NCBI GenBank assembly: GCA_035319305.1
Contig: DATHCY010000205.1
Coordinates: 1-9,984 of the forward strand
Reading direction: 5' to 3'
Origin: Methanocella_A sp035319305
GTDB taxonomy: Archaea > Halobacteriota > Methanocellia > Methanocellales > Methanocellaceae
Length of the DNA stretch: 9,984 nt
In this document: one piece after another, positions 5,605-9,984 of the stretch
Layout: each line of letters starts with the position of its first letter
Numbering within the stretch: the first letter of the stretch is position 1
Notes under the pieces: model-generated
Told to the model about the DNA's origin: nothing
What the model saw: the letters and a program-made list of their open reading frames with translations, nothing else
Databases searched by the model: none
Position numbers and translations under genes: made by a program

Positions 5605-5919
5605 ATGCCCCGAAGCTCGTCCCCACCCCCATCCCGGGCGGCGGCAAGATTAAAGGAATACCTTGACATCATCGAGACGTCCCAGGTCCAGAAGGGAAAG
5701 GCGTTGTGGTACGATGTCTACCGAAGGGCTGGCAACCAGTACCAGACCGACCACACGATCGAGTTTCTCCTGGAGAACGACTTGATTTCGGGCAATAAGG
5801 AAGACGGGTATGTCATGACTGGGAAGGGCCACGACTGGCACGAGATTCTCAAGAAGCACCAGGATTTCATCGGGGTGCTTACCCGTGAGCTGAGCGGCGA
5901 GCGAAAAAAGCGATGGTAA
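5605..5919 (+). CDS. Small winged-helix DNA-binding protein
   Basis: The 104-residue product looks like an archaeal winged-helix transcription factor. After a disordered Ser/Pro/Arg-rich start (1-14) comes an N-terminal helix (RLKEYLDIIETSQ). A helix-turn-helix-like stretch follows at about 30-58 (ALWYDVYRRAGNQYQTDHTI, then EFLLENDLIS), then a wing ending in GYVMTGKG at about 68-75, the common -GY-x-T-x-KG- pattern of the class. A C-terminal helix closes it. The ATG at 5605 has GGGATC about five bases upstream as ribosome binding site. The reading frame is open further upstream, but there it overlaps the membrane protein gene and its residues look like a shadow. Its gene follows the membrane protein by 16 bases. 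Its DNA target is not known. Confidence 0.78.
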   Translation: MPRSSSPPPSRAAARLKEYLDIIETSQVQKGKALWYDVYRRAGNQYQTDHTIEFLLENDLISGNKEDGYVMTGKGHDWHEILKKHQDFIGVLTRELSGERKKRW

Positions 5920-5936
5920 AAAGGTAAGTGAGCAAA

Positions 5937-6010
5937 TGGGCCCGAAGGGATTCGAACCCCTGACCTCCGCCGTGTGAAGGCGACGTCATAGCCGACTAGA
6001 CCACAGGCCC
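5937..6010 (-). tRNA. tRNA-Val (anticodon CAC)
   Basis: The minus strand folds into a complete cloverleaf. The acceptor stem GGGCCTG pairs with CGGGCCC, with discriminator A. The D arm contains GGTCTAGTCGG. The anticodon stem TCGCC/GGCGG encloses loop TTCACAC, giving anticodon CAC. The T arm has loop TTCGAAT. The CCA end is not encoded. There is no intron. A T-rich stretch after the 3' end (within the tail of the winged-helix gene) can end transcription. Confidence 0.96.
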
Positions 6011-6032
6011 GATACTGATCGCTGCAATAGAG

Positions 6033-6056
6033 TACTTTTCATGTATGATAAAAGTA
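6033..6056 (-). promoter_or_regulatory. tRNA promoter with TATA element inside an inverted repeat
   Basis: On the minus strand TTTTATCATA (6044-6053) is a suitable TATA element, placing transcript start near 6022, about 12 bases before the mature tRNA. It overlaps a perfect 7-bp inverted repeat, TACTTTT (6033-6039) and AAAAGTA (6050-6056). Confidence 0.5.
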
Positions 6057-6116
6057 TCGGCTAAACGCGAAAATAAAAAAAGGGAGGTTAACTGGATATG
6101 ATGTCTTTAATGTATC

Positions 6117-6392
6117 TTACAGAGGTATGCCTTTCTCCTTCACCAGATAGTCTAGGCCTTTGTTGGTGATGTGGACTTCTAGGCCCTTCGCTTTTCCTCC
6201 TGCCATCTCCCGGTTCTCGATGTCAGCGAGGTTCTTCTGGTCCAGCAGTTCGCAGGCTTCGAGCACATCCTTTAACGGCCTGTCGATGTTGCTGGAGATT
6301 TCGCTGGCATTCACACCCTGGAACCTGTTGTGGTGCAGCGATGACTTGAGGTACATCAACACTTCCCTCTCTGCATCTGATATTACAACCAT
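6117..6392 (-). CDS. Small winged-helix (MarR-like) transcriptional regulator
   Basis: The 91-residue product has the layout of a single winged-helix domain. A first helix (AEREVLMYLKSSL) is followed by the helix-turn-helix (GVNASEISSNIDRPLKDVLEACELL, split by a short turn), then a wing region containing ENREMAGGKAKGLEVHITNKG. A final helix is DYLVKEKG. Such proteins bind palindromic operators as dimers. The ATG at 6392 is chosen because GGAG lies a few bases upstream and a TATA element near 6424-6436 puts the transcript start near 6404. The in-frame ATG at 6404 has no ribosome site. The gene diverges from the lipoprotein gene, and a perfect palindrome in the shared region may be its operator (inference). 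Confidence 0.82.
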   Translation of the reverse strand: MVVISDAEREVLMYLKSSLHHNRFQGVNASEISSNIDRPLKDVLEACELLDQKNLADIENREMAGGKAKGLEVHITNKGLDYLVKEKGIPL

Positions 6393-6423
6393 AATGCTCC
6401 TCATGGAATATTCAGATGGAATG

Positions 6424-6436
6424 TTTATAATAATAC
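6424..6436 (-). promoter_or_regulatory. TATA element for the MarR-like regulator gene
   Basis: TATTATTATAAAC on the minus strand is followed about 26 bases later by the region just before the GGAG site and the ATG at 6392, giving a leader of roughly a dozen bases. Confidence 0.5.
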
Positions 6437-6500
6437 CCTACTGTACAAGCGATTAAAGTACATGTGTAACATGGAATCAACGAGTAATTCATCGATGTTA

Positions 6501-6521
6501 ATTTCAAATTTGAAATAAAAA
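6501..6521 (+). promoter_or_regulatory. Perfect 16-bp palindrome overlapping the lipoprotein gene TATA element
   Basis: ATTTCAAATTTGAAAT (6501-6516) is a perfect inverted repeat. The TATA-like AAATAAAAA (6513-6521) runs into its right end and predicts a start near 6543. That leaves GAGG (6559-6562) as ribosome binding site for the ATG at 6572. Protein binding here would block TBP/TFB, so a repressor operator is the natural reading. The adjacent MarR-like gene is the first candidate. Confidence 0.55.
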
Positions 6522-6571
6522 GGCTTATGGCCGTCGATATACATAGGCGATATCACTGAGGCATCCGTCTG

Positions 6572-7192
6572 ATGAAGCTTAAAGTATTGATGTTATTTTC
6601 AATCATCCTGCTATCACTTGTATTGAGCGGGTGTAGCGGTCCTGGTAACGGCGACCATAACAGTAGTGTGTCTCACGGCACGAATGATCAGGGCTCCTCG
6701 AAGCTGTTACCGGACTGGATTAGGACGGGATTGACTGTTTACTATAATGTCTATTCGGAGGCATCGAAAGATGGGCAGAAGGGAAACCCGATCCATTCGG
6801 TGCTGAAGTATAAGGTCGAATCGGTAAATGGTGATACCTTCGCTGGCAGCCTCATGACGACGGGCACCAGTTCGAATGCTACATCGTTGAAGACCAACTG
6901 GACGTTCCAGGACGGAAGCACGGACAAATACCGGTTCTGGATCAACCCGGATAAGTCGGAAGCCTCGATCAAAGGCCCGAATGGCGAATCATACACATCG
7001 GTAGCCAGTGGCCCGTACGACTTGAACGGGATAACGTACCAGGAGGCAACGACGTTGCAGGCAAAAGCGAATTCCAACGGCACCGAGTACGATATCGTCT
7101 ACGAGACGGGCACGGGGATGATCTTGACCCGGGTCATTAGATCTCCTGCTGAGGAGACCTATATGTATCTGGATCGGGTAACGTACGAGTGA
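6572..7192 (+). CDS. Predicted lipoprotein of unknown function
   Basis: The 206-residue product has a classic lipoprotein export signal: basic start MKLK, a hydrophobic core, and lipobox LSGC with the lipidated cysteine at 21. A flexible Gly/Ser/Asn/His-rich linker (22-45) follows. The rest is a beta-rich extracellular domain beginning near LPDWIRTGLTVYYNVYSE, with repeated strand-turn pattern and several N-glycosylation-type sequons (NSS, NAT, NWT, NGT). No enzymatic motif is visible and I do not recognise the domain. The ATG at 6572 has GAGG about ten bases upstream. The gene diverges from a MarR-like regulator and has a palindrome on its promoter, so it is probably regulated. It appears to be a single-gene unit. 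Confidence 0.82.
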   Translation: MKLKVLMLFSIILLSLVLSGCSGPGNGDHNSSVSHGTNDQGSSKLLPDWIRTGLTVYYNVYSEASKDGQKGNPIHSVLKYKVESVNGDTFAGSLMTTGTSSNATSLKTNWTFQDGSTDKYRFWINPDKSEASIKGPNGESYTSVASGPYDLNGITYQEATTLQAKANSNGTEYDIVYETGTGMILTRVIRSPAEETYMYLDRVTYE

Positions 7193-7208
7193 GCTTTGGA
7201 TCGGGGTC

Positions 7209-7250
7209 ATTGCATTGGTGTTCGTTGCCATGCGCGGGCTCCAGTGCAAT
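7209..7250 (+). terminator. Hairpin after the lipoprotein gene
   Basis: ATTGCATTGG (7209-7218) pairs with CCAGTGCAAT (7241-7250) over ten positions with one G-U pair, around a 22-base loop. It starts 17 bases after the stop codon. Only a short pyrimidine run (CTCCTTTCC) follows, so it is a weak terminator or a 3' end stabiliser. Confidence 0.4.
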
Positions 7251-7283
7251 CTCCTTTCCATGCTAACATAGCACAAATTCTCA

Positions 7284-7298
7284 GCATATTTATATATC
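7284..7298 (+). promoter_or_regulatory. Strong TATA element, upstream of two
   Basis: GCATATTTATATATC is among the best TATA matches in the window and predicts a start near 7318, more than 160 bases before the RecJ-like gene. It may give a long leader to that gene, or drive a separate short transcript (7318 to about 7420). A small inverted repeat TGCTA-aca-TAGCA (7261-7273) lies just upstream. Confidence 0.5.
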
Positions 7299-7323
7299 CA
7301 GAAGCGTCATAGAGTAGTGCCTC

Positions 7324-7419
7324 GTGCGATTCAACGCTTTATCCGCAGAGCCGATCTATCTGGTATTGTTGTCGACGCGGCCGGAGGCTAAATCGTGCAG
7401 CAAAAGCGACGACCGGTGA
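7324..7419 (+). CDS. Possible 31-codon leader ORF (weak)
   Basis: A GTG-started frame of 31 codons ends at TGA 7417-7419 and begins a few bases after the predicted start of the upstream promoter, so it could be read as a leaderless message. The product (starting VRFNALSAEPIYLVLL) has a short hydrophobic middle and a charged end. No family is recognised, no ribosome binding site is seen, and frames of this length arise easily by chance. Confidence 0.15.
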   Translation: MRFNALSAEPIYLVLLSTRPEAKSCSKSDDR

Positions 7420-7423
7420 TAGG

Positions 7424-7436
7424 AAAATATATAATA
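7424..7436 (+). promoter_or_regulatory. Proximal TATA element for the RecJ-like gene
   Basis: AAAATATATAATA predicts a transcript start near 7456, inside the 8-bp palindrome TTCGCGAA (7453-7460), with a leader of about 28 bases. The ribosome site before the ATG is weak (AGGGTT about seven bases upstream). Confidence 0.6.
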
Positions 7437-7483
7437 AATACTCTGAATGTGCTTCGCGAACAAATTTACACAGGGTTATTATC

Positions 7484-9592
7484 ATGAGTACTGAATGTCC
7501 GACATGTCAGGGAAAGGGTTATGTTATCAAGGGCGAGCAGACCTGCCCCGCCTGCCATGGCCAGGGTAGGGTAAAGAGCATGAACCTTATGAATATGTCC
7601 GAGAAGGACCTCAAGGGGATGCTCAGCGGCTTTTGCCCGAAGTGCAAGGGAAGCGGCAAGCTACAGGAGCGGGAGAAATGCAAGGACTGTGCGGGAACGG
7701 GCATGCTGGCAGATTGCGAGATCTGCGGCAGGCCGGCGCTCCCGGGTGGTACGGTGTGCGAAAACTGCAAGGGGATCTATGTGGTCTACAAGCTAACGCA
7801 GGCCTGCGATGTCTCTGACATCGAGGTCGGAAAAGTATATCTGGGTAGGGTTGCTAACCTGGCGGACTTCGGCGTTTTCATTAACCTGAATGACCGGACG
7901 AAAGGCCTCCTGCACTCGAGCAACGTCCACCGGCCCTATGTGCCCGGTGAAGAGGTCGTGGTGAAGATCAACTCTATTAAGCCCAATGGTAACTTCGATC
8001 TCCTCCCTCAGAAACTTGCCTCATACCAGGTGATAGAGGTGGATAAAAACCTTCCTCGGACAAAGTCGGGCGACGTCGGCAGGTTTGTCAATAAGCTGGT
8101 AAGCGTCAGTGGCGAAGTAGTCCAGGTTAAGCAGACCAGCGGTCCGACCATCTTCACTGTCACCGATGAGGAGGGCTCCGTGTCCTGCGCGGCTTTTGTC
8201 GAAGCGGGCATGAGGGCTTTCCCGGAGATCGGGCTAGAGGACATGGTTAAGGTCGTCGGCGAAGTGACCAAACGAAACAACGGCCTGCAGCTAGAAGTGC
8301 TGGACATGAAAAAGCTCTCGGGCGAGGATGCAGCGAAGGTAAAGGGAGTCATCGAGGAGGCCATCGACAGTAGGGCGGCCCCGAAACGCGTGGACTTTTT
8401 GGTACAAAGCGAAGTGCTGGAGAAGCTCAGGCCGCAGATGGAACAGGTTGCCCTGCATATCCGCAAGGCGATCTTAAAGTCCGAACCGATCATTATCAGA
8501 CATCACGCTGATGCGGACGGTATCTGCGCAGGCGTGGCGGTGGAGAGGGCCTGCCTGCCGCTGATCCGTGAGCAGGGGGATGCGGACGCAGAGCACCACT
8601 TCTTCTCCCGGTCGCCATCCAAAGCGCCGTTCTATGAGTTGGAGGACGTGAACAAGGACTTGGTCATGGCCCTGGAGGACAATCAGCGGTTCGGACAGCG
8701 CATGCCGCTGATCGTGCTCATGGATAATGGTTCTACTGAGGAGGATATCGATGCCTACAAATATACTAAAGTCTATAACATCGATCTCCTAGTCGTCGAT
8801 CATCATCACCCGGATGCGATCGTGGATCCGTACCTGAAAGGCCATGTGAACCCGTATCATGCGGGTGGAGATTTCGGGATCACAGCGGGCATGCTGGGCA
8901 TGGAGCTGGCCCGGATGATCAACCCGGCGGTCACCGATGAGATTAGGCACATCGCGGCCGTGGCGGCTGTAGGAGACCGGTCCGAGGCCCCTGAGCGGGC
9001 GAAGTACCTAGAGCTGGTTAAGGATAAGTACACAGAGGATGAACTAAAGAAGATCGCCCTGGCGCTAGACTTTGAGCAGTTCTGGCTGCGGTATAATGAC
9101 GGCCGCGGGATCGTCAACGATATCCTCAACTTAGGGGATCGACAGCGCCACCGGCAGATCGTTGACCTTCTTACCGAACATGCGGACAGGATGATCGGCG
9201 ATCAGATGGACGCGTCCATACCTCACCTCAAAATCATGGATCTGCCAAACGGAGCTATACTGCATGTGATCGATGTGGAGCTATTCGCCCACAAATTTAC
9301 CTTCCCGCCTCCGGGTAAGATGACCGGCGAGATCCACGATCGTATGTGCAAAAAGAACGAGGGCAAGCCGATCATTACACTGGGCTTCGGACCCGATTTT
9401 GCAGTGCTTCGAAGTAGGGGCGTGCAGATGAATATTCCGCGGATGGTCCGGGAACTGCGCGAGGAAATCAAGGGGGGCGGCGTCAGCGGCGGCGGCCACT
9501 TAGTCGTGGGCTCGATCAAGTTCGTCGAGGGCATGCGCAAGGAAGTCTTGGAGAAGATGACTCAGAAGATCGGACAGGATCCGCTCGGGTAA
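7484..9592 (+). CDS. RecJ-like DHH phosphoesterase with DnaJ-type zinc finger, S1 and OB domains
   Basis: This matches the archaeal RecJ-like family known as COG1107. The 702 residues show these domains in order. A DnaJ-type zinc-finger region has CxxCxGxG repeats at 5-12, 21-28, 51-58 and 66-73, followed by CxxC pairs at 78-81 and 92-95. An S1 RNA-binding domain spans about 113-175 (GKVYLGRVANLADFGVFINL). An OB fold of the nucleic-acid-binding type spans about 203-280. The DHH catalytic core is at about 335-500, with HHADADG (340-346), MDNGS (413-417), VDHHHPD (438-444) and VGDRS (496-500). The DHHA1-type end has the glycine-rich GGGVSGGGH (664-672). All metal-binding Asp/His positions are present, so it should be an active nuclease or phosphodiesterase on single-stranded DNA or RNA in the cytoplasm; the real substrate is unsettled. 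Length is normal. It is a single-gene unit with its own promoters and terminator. Confidence 0.95.
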   Translation: MSTECPTCQGKGYVIKGEQTCPACHGQGRVKSMNLMNMSEKDLKGMLSGFCPKCKGSGKLQEREKCKDCAGTGMLADCEICGRPALPGGTVCENCKGIYVVYKLTQACDVSDIEVGKVYLGRVANLADFGVFINLNDRTKGLLHSSNVHRPYVPGEEVVVKINSIKPNGNFDLLPQKLASYQVIEVDKNLPRTKSGDVGRFVNKLVSVSGEVVQVKQTSGPTIFTVTDEEGSVSCAAFVEAGMRAFPEIGLEDMVKVVGEVTKRNNGLQLEVLDMKKLSGEDAAKVKGVIEEAIDSRAAPKRVDFLVQSEVLEKLRPQMEQVALHIRKAILKSEPIIIRHHADADGICAGVAVERACLPLIREQGDADAEHHFFSRSPSKAPFYELEDVNKDLVMALEDNQRFGQRMPLIVLMDNGSTEEDIDAYKYTKVYNIDLLVVDHHHPDAIVDPYLKGHVNPYHAGGDFGITAGMLGMELARMINPAVTDEIRHIAAVAAVGDRSEAPERAKYLELVKDKYTEDELKKIALALDFEQFWLRYNDGRGIVNDILNLGDRQRHRQIVDLLTEHADRMIGDQMDASIPHLKIMDLPNGAILHVIDVELFAHKFTFPPPGKMTGEIHDRMCKKNEGKPIITLGFGPDFAVLRSRGVQMNIPRMVRELREEIKGGGVSGGGHLVVGSIKFVEGMRKEVLEKMTQKIGQDPLG

Positions 9593-9611
9593 AGGGAGCG
9601 TTATATCGCAT

Positions 9612-9647
9612 AAAGCCTGCCGGGACTGGTCGGCGGGCTTTTTCTTT
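9612..9647 (+). terminator. Hairpin plus T-run terminator after the RecJ-like gene
   Basis: AAAGCCTGCCG (9612-9622) pairs with CGGCGGGCTTT (9631-9641) over 11 positions with one G-U pair and an 8-base loop. The T tract TTTTTCTTT follows. The stem starts 19 bases after the stop codon and looks like an intrinsic terminator. It may also serve the convergent partial gene weakly. Confidence 0.8.
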
Positions 9648-9660
9648 CACATATCCATCA

Positions 9661-9984
9661 TTACCGGCTATTTTTCTTGAACTGCAGCACTAGCCGGCCA
9701 ATCACGATGGTCAAAAAGGATGATAGCAGTCCGGTGAGCAGGGCGAAGTGGCCTTCTTTGATCACGACGGTGAGAGGATACCCGAAATCCCGGTCGCGAA
9801 ACTGCAGAGAGCTGGCATATCCGTAGCCCATGATCTGCCCATTGAGCAGCGAAACGTAGGCCTTGTTAGAGGTCGGGCTGGTCGCATTACTATCCTGAGG
9901 GATAACAGGTATGACATTGATGTCGTCGGCCGGAGTACAAGCGTACTGGTTATGAGTGATATCTAGGGTGCCTGGGGATTTCTC
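9661..9984 (-). CDS. C-terminally membrane-anchored surface protein (C-terminal part, cut by window edge)
   Basis: An open minus-strand frame enters from the right edge and ends at TAA 9661-9663, showing the last 107 residues; the start is outside the window. The visible part is a polar Ser/Thr/Asn/Pro-rich region with one sequon (NAT) and one cysteine. It ends in a single hydrophobic helix (about residues 80-100 of the visible part, GHFALLTGLLSSFLTIVIG) and a short basic tail (QFKKNSR). This is the arrangement of an exported protein held by a C-terminal membrane anchor. No domain family can be named from this fragment. Frame continuity over the full 324 bases and the gene-like end facing the terminator support it. 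Confidence 0.75.
   Translation of the reverse strand, partial: EKSPGTLDITHNQYACTPADDINVIPVIPQDSNATSPTSNKAYVSLLNGQIMGYGYASSLQFRDRDFGYPLTVVIKEGHFALLTGLLSSFLTIVIGRLVLQFKKNSR

Noticed and set aside
8008..8493. Long minus-strand open frame of 161 codons inside the RecJ-like gene
   Set aside because: It is Ser/Thr-rich antisense of a high-GC gene, a common artefact, with no start signal.

Overview
The window looks like a chromosomal piece of a methanogen-type euryarchaeon, possibly of the Methanocella group. That placement is an inference from gene content and style and was not tested by a search. The archaeal signs are AT-rich TATA elements about 26 bases from likely start sites, GGTG/GGAG-type ribosome binding sites mixed with near-leaderless starts, a tRNA gene without an encoded CCA end, an archaeal type IA topoisomerase, and a DnaJ-zinc-finger/S1/OB/DHH RecJ-like protein of a kind known only from archaea. 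No insertion sequence, integrase, phage gene or CRISPR array is visible.

Layout. The left edge (1-961, minus strand) carries the N-terminal 320 residues of topA. Diverging from it is a small secreted protein with cysteines at strict three-residue spacing (1243-1560). A DUF457/YdjM-type membrane protein follows (1658-2554). It converges on a SemiSWEET sugar-transporter half-unit (2698-2952, minus) across a shared bidirectional terminator. Further right on the minus strand are two overlapping unrecognised genes (3773-3080). A 371-base stretch follows that holds several hairpins, one of them shaped like an archaeal H/ACA guide RNA, plus a cluster of TTAAC inverted repeats. Then comes a zinc-type cation diffusion facilitator (4145-5101).

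The middle holds a likely two-gene unit of a small two-helix membrane protein and a small winged-helix protein (5217-5919). It converges on tRNA-Val(CAC) (5937-6010, minus). A second small winged-helix regulator (6117-6392, minus) diverges from a lipoprotein gene (6572-7192). A perfect 16-bp palindrome lies on the lipoprotein promoter.

The right part is the 702-residue RecJ-like DHH protein (7484-9592), preceded by two candidate promoters and followed by a strong hairpin terminator. The window ends inside a minus-strand protein with a C-terminal membrane anchor (9661-9984, partial).

The genes do not form one pathway. DNA topology and repair genes (topA, RecJ-like) are mixed with envelope, transport and regulatory genes in short transcription units. 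The least explained items are the CPG-triplet cysteine protein, the H/ACA-like hairpin region, and the two-gene unknown unit at 3080-3773.
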